38,289 nt of DNA from Erysipelotrichaceae bacterium (GTDB lineage: Bacteria; Bacillota_I; Bacilli_A; Erysipelotrichales; Erysipelotrichaceae), in NCBI GenBank assembly GCA_012516665.1, contig JAAYWN010000043.1, positions 1-38,289 of the forward strand, written 5' to 3'. Of this stretch, positions 27,017-36,449 are shown piece by piece. The translations under genes and the position numbers were made by a program. The notes beneath the pieces were generated by a model, which saw nothing but the letters and a program-made list of their open reading frames with translations, searched no databases and was not told the DNA's origin. Numbering within the stretch: position 1 is the stretch's first letter; each line of letters opens with the position of its first letter.

Positions 27017-28573
27017 ATGATAAAAATCCATCAGATCAAAGTGCCTGTTGATAAAGCACTGAGTATTGATATTATTGCAAGAAAGCTCCATTGTCTGCCG
27101 AAAGAGATCTCTTCTTTTGCAATTGACCGACAGTCCCTGGATGCCCGCGGTCCGCATCTGCATTATTCCTATACCGTGTATGCGCAAGTCAGAAATGAAG
27201 AAAAATACCTGCGGAATAAAGATGTGACTGCCGAAGAAAAAGAGATGTATGTCCTTCCTTCTCCTCAGCCAAAGCAAACAGACCAGCCGATCATCGTGGG
27301 CTTCGGTCCTGCTGGCATGTTCAGTGCTCTGATCTTGGCCGAATGCGGTCTGAGACCGATCATCATCGAGCGCGGAAGGCCAGTGGAAGAGCGTACGAAA
27401 GACATTGATGCCTTCTTTCAAAAGGGAGAATTGGATGAAGAATCCAATGTGCAGTTCGGTGAAGGCGGTGCCGGTACTTTTTCCGATGGCAAGCTGACGA
27501 CCCGCATGAAAAATGTACGGATCGGCAAAGTATTTGATGAATTCATAGAAGCTGGTGCCGATCCAGCTATTTCTTATCAGCACCGGCCGCATTTAGGGAC
27601 AGATGCCCTCAGGATCATTGTGAAGAACATCCGCCAGAAGATCATTTCGCTTGGCGGTGAGATCCATTTCAATACCCGCATGGAAGATCTTATCACAGCC
27701 GATCATAAATTGACTGGCCTTCATACCACTGCCGGTGATTTCATGAGCAGCCATATCATCCTGTGTGGCGGCCACAGTGCTTCTGATACATATCAGAATC
27801 TGTACCGGCAGGGTGTTGCCATTGAACAGAAAGATTTTGCAGCGGGCGTCAGAGTTGAGCATCTGCAGAGCATGATCGATCAATGCACCTATGGAAATTT
27901 TGCCGGCGACCCTCATTTGGAACCAGCATCCTACCAATTGACCGCAAAAACAAAATTCAATCGCGGTGTATACTCCTTCTGCATGTGCCCTGGCGGCATA
28001 GTGATCCCATCCTCTGCCAAGAAAAATGCTTTGGCCGTCAATGGAATGTCCTACAGCCAGCGTAACGGTGCCAATGCCAACAGTGCGATCCTAGTACAGA
28101 TCCCCCGCAAAGACTTTGATCATGGCGATCCGCTTGACGGCTTCCGTTTTCAGCAGGAGCTGGAAAAGCATGCCTATCGCAATGGCTATGAAGCACCCTG
28201 TCAGAATATTCATGACTATCTGGCTCATACTGTTTCCAAAACGCCGATCATCCCAACCTCGTTCCCGCGCGGGATCGTGATGGAAGATATGCACGCACTG
28301 TTCTCCGAAGAAGTCAGCGGTGCTTTGGAAGAAGGCCTTCGTACCTTTGGCCATCGGATCAAAGGCTTTGATGATCAAGGCATCATGGTCGGCATGGAAT
28401 CGCGTTCTTCTTCCCCGATCCGTCTGCTCCGCACGGAAGATGGATGTTCCGTATCCTGCCAAGGACTGTACCCAGCAGGTGAAGGCGCCGGATATGCCGG
28501 CGGCATTGTCTCCAGTGCGGTCGACGGCATCAAGCAGGCAGAAAATCTAATTATGGATCTGAACAGAGACTGA
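27017..28573 (+). CDS. NAD(P)/FAD-dependent oxidoreductase (COG2509-like)
   Basis: PIIVGFGPAGMFSALILAECGLRPIIIERG dinucleotide fold; FGEGGAGTFSDGKL; YPAGEGAGYAGGIVSSAVDGIKQAE. Confidence 0.93.
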   Translation: MIKIHQIKVPVDKALSIDIIARKLHCLPKEISSFAIDRQSLDARGPHLHYSYTVYAQVRNEEKYLRNKDVTAEEKEMYVLPSPQPKQTDQPIIVGFGPAGMFSALILAECGLRPIIIERGRPVEERTKDIDAFFQKGELDEESNVQFGEGGAGTFSDGKLTTRMKNVRIGKVFDEFIEAGADPAISYQHRPHLGTDALRIIVKNIRQKIISLGGEIHFNTRMEDLITADHKLTGLHTTAGDFMSSHIILCGGHSASDTYQNLYRQGVAIEQKDFAAGVRVEHLQSMIDQCTYGNFAGDPHLEPASYQLTAKTKFNRGVYSFCMCPGGIVIPSSAKKNALAVNGMSYSQRNGANANSAILVQIPRKDFDHGDPLDGFRFQQELEKHAYRNGYEAPCQNIHDYLAHTVSKTPIIPTSFPRGIVMEDMHALFSEEVSGALEEGLRTFGHRIKGFDDQGIMVGMESRSSSPIRLLRTEDGCSVSCQGLYPAGEGAGYAGGIVSSAVDGIKQAENLIMDLNRD

Positions 28574-28596
28574 TGCGCTGGCATCGGTCTTTTTTA
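28567..28596 (+). terminator. Terminator of the COG2509-like gene
   Basis: AGACTGATGC-gctg-GCATCGGTCT followed by a T run. Confidence 0.85.
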
Positions 28597-28619
28597 TCCA
28601 GATGACAGGGACTTCACGT

Positions 28620-28649
28620 AAAAAAATCACAGGCATTTCTGTCTGTGAT
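28620..28649 (-). terminator. Terminator of the AI-2E family transporter gene
   Basis: Minus strand ATCACAG ... CTGTGAT followed by a T run. Confidence 0.8.
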
Positions 28650-28654
28650 AGTAT

Positions 28655-29809
28655 TCATTCCATTTTTATTTCTTTTTTCTTCAGACTGGCATTGATCCAA
28701 TCGCGGATCAATGTACACAGCACCGAGAAGATCGGTACACCAACGACCATGCCTGGGATGCCAAACAGGGAACCGCCCACAATAATTGCAAACATGATCC
28801 ATAGAGTCGGCAGGCCAAGCGAACCGCCTAAGATCTTCGGTCCCAGCAGATTGCCGTCAAACTGCTGCAGCAGGAAGATAAAGATCAGGAACTTCAGAGC
28901 AGACCATGGATCAATCACAACAAGAATGATCAGACATGGGATTGCACCGATAAATGGTCCAAAGACAGGGATCACATTTGTCACGCCGACCACAACAGCA
29001 ATCAGCACCGGATACGGCATCTTCATCACCGCAACACAGATATAGCATAGGATCCCGATGATCAAAGAATCAATAAGCTTGCCGAAGATAAAGGCATTGA
29101 AAGCAACTTTATTCAGATGATAGACATATACGATCCAATCAGCACCCTTCTGCGGCAGAATGCCATAGAAAAGCTTTTTGAATGTATGCTTAAACTTTTC
29201 TTCATCATAAAGCATATAGGCAGCTGCGATAATACCAATCAGGAAATTGAATGTCCCCTTAACCAAGCTCATGCCGGCAGACAGGATCTTCTGAATGCCT
29301 CCGGACGCTCCCGTAAGCCAGGAAGAGATTGAACTGAGGGCCGTATTCAGACCGGAATTGATCGCATTGATCAGCTCGGCCATCTGCGGTGATGATGCAT
29401 TATCTGGGTTCAGCAGCTTTTCAAAGTTCTCAAGATATGTACTGAACGATTTAACAAAAGATGTAATAGAAGCAACCAGCTGCGGCAGCAGAACTGCCAC
29501 AAAAGCCACCAGGATCAGGATAAAGACTGTCATGGCAAAGATCGTTGCGATCAGGCGCTTTTTCTTAAAGCTCCATGCCTTCTTTTTCAGCCATTTTTCT
29601 TCCATCAGGACCCGGAACGGTTTGACTAAGAAAGCAAAGATAAAGCCATAAATAAAAGGTGAGAGCGCATCAAATATTATTTTAATGCCATTGCCCAAAA
29701 CCGGCAGATGGCTCACCAGCACATAGAACAGTACGATAATACAGCCAGCCCCAGCATACGAAAGCATATTGGTCTTGGCTTCATCAGTCATCAGATCTTT
29801 AATTTTCAT
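28655..29809 (-). CDS. AI-2E family (PerM/YdbI-like) transporter
   Basis: Start set to MKIKDL; VVGVTNVIPVFGPFIGAIPCLIIL, GNLLGPKILGGSLGLPTLWIMFAIIVGGSLFGIPGMVVGVPIFSVL. Confidence 0.93.
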   Translation of the reverse strand: MKIKDLMTDEAKTNMLSYAGAGCIIVLFYVLVSHLPVLGNGIKIIFDALSPFIYGFIFAFLVKPFRVLMEEKWLKKKAWSFKKKRLIATIFAMTVFILILVAFVAVLLPQLVASITSFVKSFSTYLENFEKLLNPDNASSPQMAELINAINSGLNTALSSISSWLTGASGGIQKILSAGMSLVKGTFNFLIGIIAAAYMLYDEEKFKHTFKKLFYGILPQKGADWIVYVYHLNKVAFNAFIFGKLIDSLIIGILCYICVAVMKMPYPVLIAVVVGVTNVIPVFGPFIGAIPCLIILVVIDPWSALKFLIFIFLLQQFDGNLLGPKILGGSLGLPTLWIMFAIIVGGSLFGIPGMVVGVPIFSVLCTLIRDWINASLKKKEIKME

Positions 29810-29893
29810 TTTTGTACCTCGAGTGTATTTTAGCATGCACAGCAGTCAAATTGAAGTATTTACAGAAACTCAAATGTGTATAGGTCATAAGAA

Positions 29894-29922
29894 TTGACTC
29901 TGAACTAGGGCAATGCTTTAAT
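29894..29922 (+). promoter_or_regulatory. Candidate metK promoter
   Basis: TTGACT (29894-29899), 17-nt spacer, TTTAAT (29917-29922); predicted start site just before the structured leader. Confidence 0.6.
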
Positions 29923-29930
29923 AATGGAGT

Positions 29931-30082
29931 CTTTTATCAAGAATGGGTGAGAGAGTCAGCTCAGCGATCCCATACCAGCCTGCCTCAGGGTAAGGTGGTA
30001 AAGCTGACAACGATAAAGAAAGAGTCTGATAAATTCTCTTTCTCAGCTTTCGTTAAAAAAGACAAGAAAAGGAGAATTTTTT
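29931..30082 (+). promoter_or_regulatory. Structured metK leader: candidate SAM-I/SAM-IV-like riboswitch with SD-sequestering switch
   Basis: P1 TTTATC (29933-29938)/GATAAA (30012-30017); P2 ATGGG (29943-29947)/CCCAT (29969-29973) and GAG-tcag-CTC; P3 ACCA (29974-29977)/TGGT (29996-29999); pseudoknot GTCAGCT (29955-29961)/AGCTGAC (30002-30008). AAATTCTC (30031-30038) is complementary to the SD region GAGAATTT (30072-30079). Confidence 0.65.
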
Positions 30083-31174
30083 ATGTCAAAAGTATTTTTT
30101 ACATCCGAGTCCGTTACAAGCGGACATCCAGACAAAGTCTGTGATTATATTGCAGACTCGATCCTTGATGCAGCGATTGCTCAGGATCCAGAATCCCACA
30201 TGGCAGTAGAGTGCACGATCAAGGATGATCTGATCCTGATCTATGGCGAAGCCGGAACTAAGGCTGACATTGATTATGAAAAGATCGCATTGAATGCCAT
30301 GAAGGAAATTGGCTATGAAGAAGAATATCATGTCATGGTCAAGGTCAACAAACAGTCTTCAGAGATCAATGGTGCCGTTGCGCATGATGAGATCTCAGCA
30401 GGAGACCAGGGCATCATGTTCGGCTACGCTGACGATGAGACAGATGATCTGATGCCATTTGCCATCGACTGTGCGCATAAGCTGGCCAAGAAGCTGGAAG
30501 AAGTCAGAAGACAGACACCATGCTTAAGACCGGATGGCAAGACACAGGTCACATGCGAATATGTTGACGGCAAGCTGGCAAGGATCGATACGATCGTTGT
30601 TTCTACGCAGCATACTGCTGAGGTATCGCAGGATGAGATCAAGAAGATCGTTATGGAAAAAGTCATCAAGCCAGTTGTTGATCAAAAGCTGGTAGATGCG
30701 GATACAAAATATCTGATCAATCCATCCGGAAGCTTTGTTCTGGGCGGATCCTGGGGCGATTCCGGTACGACCGGACGCAAGATCGTCGTTGATTCCTATG
30801 GCGGATATGCACCGATCGGCGGCGGCTGTTTCTCCAGCAAGGACCCAACCAAGGTCGACCGTTCTGCTGCTTACTATGCCCGCTATGTCTGCCGCAACAT
30901 TGTTGCCAATGGCTTAGCACATAAGTGCCAGCTGCAGCTCTCCTATGCTATCGGTGAACCAAGACCGACATCTGTCTATGTTCAGTCCTTCGGCACATCC
31001 AAGTACAGCGATGATGAACTGCAGGAGATCGTTCTGAAGAACTTTGACTTCTCTGTTTCAAACATCATCAAAGAATTGAACCTGAGACAGCCAATCTACA
31101 AGAAGACCGTCAACTACGGTCACTTCGGCAAGAAAGACCTTCCTTGGGAACAGTTCAAAAAAATCAATTACTAA
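30083..31174 (+). CDS. metK: S-adenosylmethionine synthetase
   Basis: FTSESVTSGHPDKVCDYIADSILDA; DQGIMFGYADDETDDLMP; GGCFSSKDPTKVDRSAAYYARYV. Confidence 0.97.
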   Translation: MSKVFFTSESVTSGHPDKVCDYIADSILDAAIAQDPESHMAVECTIKDDLILIYGEAGTKADIDYEKIALNAMKEIGYEEEYHVMVKVNKQSSEINGAVAHDEISAGDQGIMFGYADDETDDLMPFAIDCAHKLAKKLEEVRRQTPCLRPDGKTQVTCEYVDGKLARIDTIVVSTQHTAEVSQDEIKKIVMEKVIKPVVDQKLVDADTKYLINPSGSFVLGGSWGDSGTTGRKIVVDSYGGYAPIGGGCFSSKDPTKVDRSAAYYARYVCRNIVANGLAHKCQLQLSYAIGEPRPTSVYVQSFGTSKYSDDELQEIVLKNFDFSVSNIIKELNLRQPIYKKTVNYGHFGKKDLPWEQFKKINY

Positions 31175-31215
31175 AAAAGACTGCTGCGGAATATCAATAT
31201 TCTGCAGCAGTTTTC
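31174..31215. terminator. Bidirectional terminator metK / glgB
   Basis: ACTGCTGCgGAATA-tcaa-TATTCtGCAGCAGT between convergent genes, flanked by A and T runs. Confidence 0.85.
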
Positions 31216-33153
31216 TTATTTTTCATTGAATTTAAATATGGCGCATCCATACGGCGGCAAGTCATAAGAGAGATGATATTTCTGATGATCACATTCACCC
31301 TTTATGGCTGAATACTGATTCTTTCTGCTGCTCTGTGCTGAAACAGCGCCATCGTGGTCCAGCAGCAATGTATATCTGCCGGCATGAGGGGCTCCTACCA
31401 TATAGTCGTTTCTTTCCATCGGTGTCATATTGACGACAAAGAGAAGACTGTTCTTCCCAGTGCCGTCCCTTCTGACAAAGGAATAGATCGAACGTTCCGC
31501 ATCATCTGCATTCATCCACTGAAAGCCATCCCAGGAATCATCCTTGGCATAGAAAGCAGGATATTTTCTATACAGATGAAGAAGATCTTTGACAAAGCCC
31601 TGCAGATCCCTGTTCAGAGGCTGCTCTGCTTCATCCCAGCTCAGCTGCACCTTCTCATCCCATTCATGGCTCTGGCCAAAATCCTGGCCCATGAACAGCA
31701 GTTTCTTTCCCGCATGGCCGAACATAAAGAGATATCCGCACTTCAGATTCCGGAACTTATCCACTTCACAGCCAGGCATTTTATTGATCATCGAACATTT
31801 CAGATGAACGACTTCATCATGCGATAGGACAAGGATGAATTTTTCACTTGCTGCATAAGACATCCCGAAAGTCATTTTATGATGTGCCCCCTTGCGGAAC
31901 AGCGGATCCAATTTCATATAGTCCAGAAAATCATGCATCCAGCCCATATTCCATTTATAAGTAAAACCAAGTCCGTCATTCTCAGGCGCTTCCGTCACCT
32001 TAGGCCAGGCAGTGCTTTCTTCCGCAATGATGATCGTACCGTCTTTTCTTCCGCGGATCACCGAATTCAGATGCTTAAAAAACTCGATTGCTTCCAAGTT
32101 GCCATTGGATCCGTATTTATTCGGTACCCATTCTCCGTCTTTTCGGCCATAGTCCAGATACAGCATCGATGCCACAGCATCCACCCTGAGCCCATCAATA
32201 TGATATTCGTCAAACCAGAACAGTGCATTGCCGATCAAAAAGTTCTTTACTTCATTTTTTGTGTAATCAAATATCTTCGTGCCCCATTCTGGGTGTTCTC
32301 CCTTGCGGGGATCCGCGTATTCATACGTCGGCGTACCATCAAAATCCGCCAAGCCATGTGCATCCTTAGGAAAATGTGCCGGCACCCAGTCCAGAATGAC
32401 CCCGATGCCATGAAGATGAAGATGATTGATGAAGAACATAAAATCCTCTGGCATACCATAGCGGCTGGTCGGTGCATAGTAGCCGGTCACCTGATATCCC
32501 CACGATCCATCAAATGGATGCTCGGCAATGCCCATCAGTTCTACATGCGTATATCCCATATGACAGCAGTAGTCCGTCAGTTCCTTGGCCAGTTCACGGT
32601 AATTCATGAAACCGTCCGCGCTCCCGTCGTTCTGCTTGCGCCAAGAACCTAAATGACATTCATATATCGACATCGGCGAAGCAAATGTATTGCGTTCTTT
32701 TCTTTCCTGCATCCATTTGGCATCATGCCATTTGAACTTTGTGATATCAGCTGTACAGGATGCTGTCCCAGGTCTCATCTCAGCATAAAAAGCATATGGA
32801 TCTGCTTTATACAGGATCTTTCCCTGCGCCGTTTCAATGGCATACTTGTACAGTTCTCCTGTTGACATACCTGCCTGAAATCCTTCAAATACGCCGCTGT
32901 GATCCAGCGGTTTTAAATAATTCGCTTTGATATCCCAGCCATTTCTCTCACAGATGACAGAAACTCTCTTTGCATGCGGTGCCCATACATCAAAGCGCAT
33001 GCCCTTTTTCTGATCGATGACCGCAGGATGTGCGCCCATTTTTTCATAGATCTTGTAGTCCCGTCCATTGCCGAATAAATACCGATCATATTCAGTAAAG
33101 AAAGCAGGTTCTGCTTTCAGCTGACTGCTTGTGATGCTCTTTGTCTTTGTCAT
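31216..33153 (-). CDS. glgB: 1,4-alpha-glucan branching enzyme
   Basis: VWAPHAKRVSVICERNGWD; YECHLGSWRK; FDGSWGYQVTGYYAPTSRYG; DGLRVDAVASMLYLDY; AEESTAWP; LSHDEVVH. Confidence 0.95.
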   Translation of the reverse strand: MTKTKSITSSQLKAEPAFFTEYDRYLFGNGRDYKIYEKMGAHPAVIDQKKGMRFDVWAPHAKRVSVICERNGWDIKANYLKPLDHSGVFEGFQAGMSTGELYKYAIETAQGKILYKADPYAFYAEMRPGTASCTADITKFKWHDAKWMQERKERNTFASPMSIYECHLGSWRKQNDGSADGFMNYRELAKELTDYCCHMGYTHVELMGIAEHPFDGSWGYQVTGYYAPTSRYGMPEDFMFFINHLHLHGIGVILDWVPAHFPKDAHGLADFDGTPTYEYADPRKGEHPEWGTKIFDYTKNEVKNFLIGNALFWFDEYHIDGLRVDAVASMLYLDYGRKDGEWVPNKYGSNGNLEAIEFFKHLNSVIRGRKDGTIIIAEESTAWPKVTEAPENDGLGFTYKWNMGWMHDFLDYMKLDPLFRKGAHHKMTFGMSYAASEKFILVLSHDEVVHLKCSMINKMPGCEVDKFRNLKCGYLFMFGHAGKKLLFMGQDFGQSHEWDEKVQLSWDEAEQPLNRDLQGFVKDLLHLYRKYPAFYAKDDSWDGFQWMNADDAERSIYSFVRRDGTGKNSLLFVVNMTPMERNDYMVGAPHAGRYTLLLDHDGAVSAQSSRKNQYSAIKGECDHQKYHLSYDLPPYGCAIFKFNEK

Positions 33154-33290
33154 AAGATTTCCCCTTTAAATGATCAATCTTTATACTGAATCTCTGCTTT
33201 AAATATACTACATTCATCATTAGAATTCGACTGCTTTTCAATGATGAAATGACAGAATAGCTTTTATGTCTGCTGTCAGAGCATACAAAA

Positions 33291-33318
33291 AGAACAGTCC
33301 ATGAAGGCGCTGTTCTCT
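33291..33318 (-). terminator. Terminator-like hairpin
   Basis: Minus strand AGAACAG ... CTGTTCT followed by TTTTT. Confidence 0.65.
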
Positions 33319-33473
33319 TATCATTAATTCTTATTTCACTGCGGTATCCGGTGCAGCATAATCATCTGTCGGATTAACAGTATCCTTGGAAATGTCCGTA
33401 GGATCCTGCGTAAACTGTGCATATGCCGTTACGGATGCATTGCCATTTTTATCAAAGCTGTGCATTTCTGCAC

Positions 33474-33500
33474 AAAAAAGAGAAGATTGTTCATCTTCTC
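33474..33500 (-). terminator. Terminator of ileS
   Basis: Minus strand GAGAAGAT-gaaca-ATCTTCTC followed by TTTTTT, directly after the ileS stop. Confidence 0.85.
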
Positions 33501-33512
33501 CTATAGTTGGCA

Positions 33513-36227
33513 CTAATGATCCATGACTGAATGGCATCTTGGGCAGAGGCCATTCTCATCTGCTTCTTCAGAATAGTTCCAGCATCTTGGGCACTTCGTT
33601 CCCTTTGCCTTCACCACTTTGACGCTTCTTTCATTTCCTTCACTGATCACTGCTTTGGATACGATCATCCATTGAGCGGCTGTTCCCTTTAGTCCCTTGA
33701 TCATTAGTTCTGCTTCTTCCTTTGGCAGCGTCAGATCTAATTCTGCTTCCTGAGCTGTACCGATCTGCTTAGCAGCTCTGGCTTCTTCCAGTGCTTTCAG
33801 GACATCATTTCTGATATTCAGAAGCTGATCAAATTCTCCTTCGATCTCAGCTGCATTGGCGTAATTCTGTCCCTGCGGGAATTCTGTATAGTGTACAGAT
33901 TCTGCTTCATCATCATTGAAGTGCGACCATACTTCTTCACATGTATAGACAAGGAACGGTGCCCACAGCTTCACTAAGGCATCTGTGCAGTTCCAATAGA
34001 CTGACTGCACCTGTCTTCTGCGATGATCATTTTTACTGCTGCAGTATAGAATATCCTTAGTGAAATCACAGTAATAGGAAGACAATTCATTGACCATGAA
34101 ATTCGTCAATGCTTTCGATGCATCCAGGAAATCATATTCTTTGCAATCACTGCGTACAGCTTTGACCACTTCATTCAATTTGACCATGATATACTGATCA
34201 GCCGGTTCCAGATCTGCATAGGATACCATATCTTTCTTTGGATCAAAGTCGGATGGATGAATATTTCCTAATAAGAAGCGGAACGTATTGCGAATCTTGC
34301 GGTACTGATCTGATACCTGCTTGATATTGCTTGGGCCAAGCTTAAGGTCTTCTCTGAAATCAGAAGTCATTGCCCATAAGCGGAAGACATCGGCGCCATT
34401 GACATTGATGATATCCATCGGATTGACAACATTGCCGACAGACTTGGACATCTTTTCACCTTTCGAATCAACAACATAGCCGTGTGACAGAACTTCTTTG
34501 TAAGGAGCAGTGCCATTGACAGCCGTGCTGACGATCAAAGAAGAATTGAACCATCCGCGGTATTGATCGCTTCCTTCAAAGTACAGGTCGCATGGATAGC
34601 TGTCATCTCTGGCAATCAGTTCATTCCATGACGAACCAGAATCGAACCAGACATCCATGATATCTTTTTCTTTCGTAAAGCAGCCGTTCGGCGACTTTGC
34701 ATTCGTATAGCCTTCCGGCAGCAGTTCTTTGGCTTCTTTTTCAAACCAGATATTGGTGCCGTATTTGCCGAATAATTCCGCAACATGATTGAAGACATCC
34801 ATCTCCATGATCGGTGAGCCATCTTCGTTATAGAAGATTGGGATTGGAACGCCCCATAATCTCTGCCGGGAAATGCACCAGTCACCGCGGTCTGCAATCA
34901 TATTATGCATGCGCTTCTGACCGAAGGAATTGTGCCATACGACCTTATGATCGATCTCATCCAGCAGCTGCGGCTTGATCTTGTCAATGGAGCAGAACCA
35001 TTGCTTTACGGCTCTGAAGATGACCTTCTTCTTTAAACGGTCATCGTGCGGATAGCTGTGGACAATATTCTCAACAGCCAGCAGACATCCTTTCTCGCTC
35101 ATATCGTGAATGACAGCCTTAGAGCAGTCCTCAAAGAACATACCTTCATATTTGCCGGCATTCTCATTCATCTTTCCCTGATAATCAACGGTATTGATCG
35201 GTGCTAAGCCATATTTAGCGCACACATTGAAGTCATCAAGACCATGGCCGCCGGCAGTATGAACAACGCCCGTGCCATCTTCATCCGTGACATGATTGCC
35301 AAGAAGCACTGGGCATTCTTTGTCAAAGATCACATGATGATAGGTAATGCCTTCCAATTCTTTTCCTTTGAAAGTACGCAGGATCCCCTGATTGGTCAGA
35401 TGGAATTTTTCCAGCAGAGCATCGACAAACTTTGCCAAGAAGACCAGTTTACCTTTTTCGGTCTGCACTTCAGCGTAATCAAAGCGCTCATTCATCGAGA
35501 CAGCTTCGTTAGCTGCCATGGTCCAAGGCGTGGTCGTCCAGATCACAAAGTAATCATCGGAATCCAATATACCTTTGCCATCCGCAATCTGGAAAGCAAG
35601 ATAGATTGTCGCATCTTTGACATCTTTATAGACGATCTCCGAATCTGCCACTGCTGTTTCATTATACGGTGACCAATAGACAGGCTTGAAGCCCTGAAAG
35701 ATCATGCCGGCAGAAGCCATTTTTCCGAATGTCTTTACCTGACGTTCTTCAAATTCACGATTCAATGTAATATACGGATGTTCATAGTCTGCGATCTGTC
35801 CCAGGCGCTTTTCCGTTGCCATCTGTGTTTCGATCTGCGAATGAACGAACTCATTGCATTTCTGACGGAATTCCGCAGCACTGATCTTTTTGCGATCAAC
35901 CCCAAGTTTCTGAATCGCATTCTCGGTCGGCAGTCCATGGGTATCCCAGCCTGGAAAGTACGGTGTGTAATAGCCCAGCATTGCATGCGATCTGACAATA
36001 AAATCTTTAATAGAACGATTCATTGCTGTGCCTGCATGCAGGTTCCCATTGGCGTACGGAGGACCATCATGAAGAATAAAAGCCTTCTGTCCTTTATGAT
36101 GTGCAAGCAGATTCTGATAATAGTTGTTCTCCTCCCACTGTTTTAAAATGCCTGGTTCTTTCTTGGCAAGATTTCCCCGCATTTCAAATTCTGTGTTCGG
36201 CATGTTCAGCGTGTCTTTGTAATCCAT
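33513..36227 (-). CDS. ileS: Isoleucyl-tRNA synthetase
   Basis: 904 aa; HDGPPYANGNLHAGTAMN (HIGH region), KMSKSVGN (KMSKS), C-terminal Zn motif CPRCWNYSEEADENGLCPRCH. Confidence 0.97.
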   Translation of the reverse strand: MDYKDTLNMPNTEFEMRGNLAKKEPGILKQWEENNYYQNLLAHHKGQKAFILHDGPPYANGNLHAGTAMNRSIKDFIVRSHAMLGYYTPYFPGWDTHGLPTENAIQKLGVDRKKISAAEFRQKCNEFVHSQIETQMATEKRLGQIADYEHPYITLNREFEERQVKTFGKMASAGMIFQGFKPVYWSPYNETAVADSEIVYKDVKDATIYLAFQIADGKGILDSDDYFVIWTTTPWTMAANEAVSMNERFDYAEVQTEKGKLVFLAKFVDALLEKFHLTNQGILRTFKGKELEGITYHHVIFDKECPVLLGNHVTDEDGTGVVHTAGGHGLDDFNVCAKYGLAPINTVDYQGKMNENAGKYEGMFFEDCSKAVIHDMSEKGCLLAVENIVHSYPHDDRLKKKVIFRAVKQWFCSIDKIKPQLLDEIDHKVVWHNSFGQKRMHNMIADRGDWCISRQRLWGVPIPIFYNEDGSPIMEMDVFNHVAELFGKYGTNIWFEKEAKELLPEGYTNAKSPNGCFTKEKDIMDVWFDSGSSWNELIARDDSYPCDLYFEGSDQYRGWFNSSLIVSTAVNGTAPYKEVLSHGYVVDSKGEKMSKSVGNVVNPMDIINVNGADVFRLWAMTSDFREDLKLGPSNIKQVSDQYRKIRNTFRFLLGNIHPSDFDPKKDMVSYADLEPADQYIMVKLNEVVKAVRSDCKEYDFLDASKALTNFMVNELSSYYCDFTKDILYCSSKNDHRRRQVQSVYWNCTDALVKLWAPFLVYTCEEVWSHFNDDEAESVHYTEFPQGQNYANAAEIEGEFDQLLNIRNDVLKALEEARAAKQIGTAQEAELDLTLPKEEAELMIKGLKGTAAQWMIVSKAVISEGNERSVKVVKAKGTKCPRCWNYSEEADENGLCPRCHSVMDH

Positions 36228-36245
36228 ATGTCTCTCCTTTGTATA

Positions 36246-36449
36246 CGTATATAAAAAAGCATCCCTATCTCTAAGGACGCTTTTGAACGCGGTACCACCT
36301 TAGTTTATGCAGTAAATGCATACCCTTATTTCTTCCTCATAACGCTGAGGCGCGTCTGCTCAGAAAGTGATGTCCTTGGCAATCGAATTCCTGTTTCCAC
36401 CATCCACAGGATCTCTTTTGATTTCAATTGCTTGGCGCGTCTTTCTTCA
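36246..36449 (-). promoter_or_regulatory. T-box leader (tRNA-Ile responsive) of ileS
   Basis: Minus strand T-box TAAGGTGGTACCGCG (36302-36288); terminator AAAAGCGTCC/GGGATGCTTTTTT (36284-36253); stem I base AGAAAG/CTTTCT; GGTGGAAA motif; specifier candidate ATC (36371-36369). Confidence 0.93.

Noticed and set aside
26963-27592. 209-aa minus-strand ORF
   Set aside because: Antisense to the COG2509-like flavoprotein gene; Phe/His-rich shadow translation.
29931-30082. SAM-III (SMK box) interpretation of the metK leader
   Set aside because: The SMK core sequences are not present and the SD is outside the aptamer; the fold is closer to SAM-I/SAM-IV.
31879-32652. 257-aa plus-strand ORF
   Set aside because: Antisense shadow of glgB, with no protein-like motif.
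36352-36442. Direct repeat GGCGCGTCT (36352 and 36434 areas) in the ileS leader
   Set aside because: Both copies lie in the T-box leader and are short; more likely a by-product of the structured RNA than a mobile or regulatory repeat.
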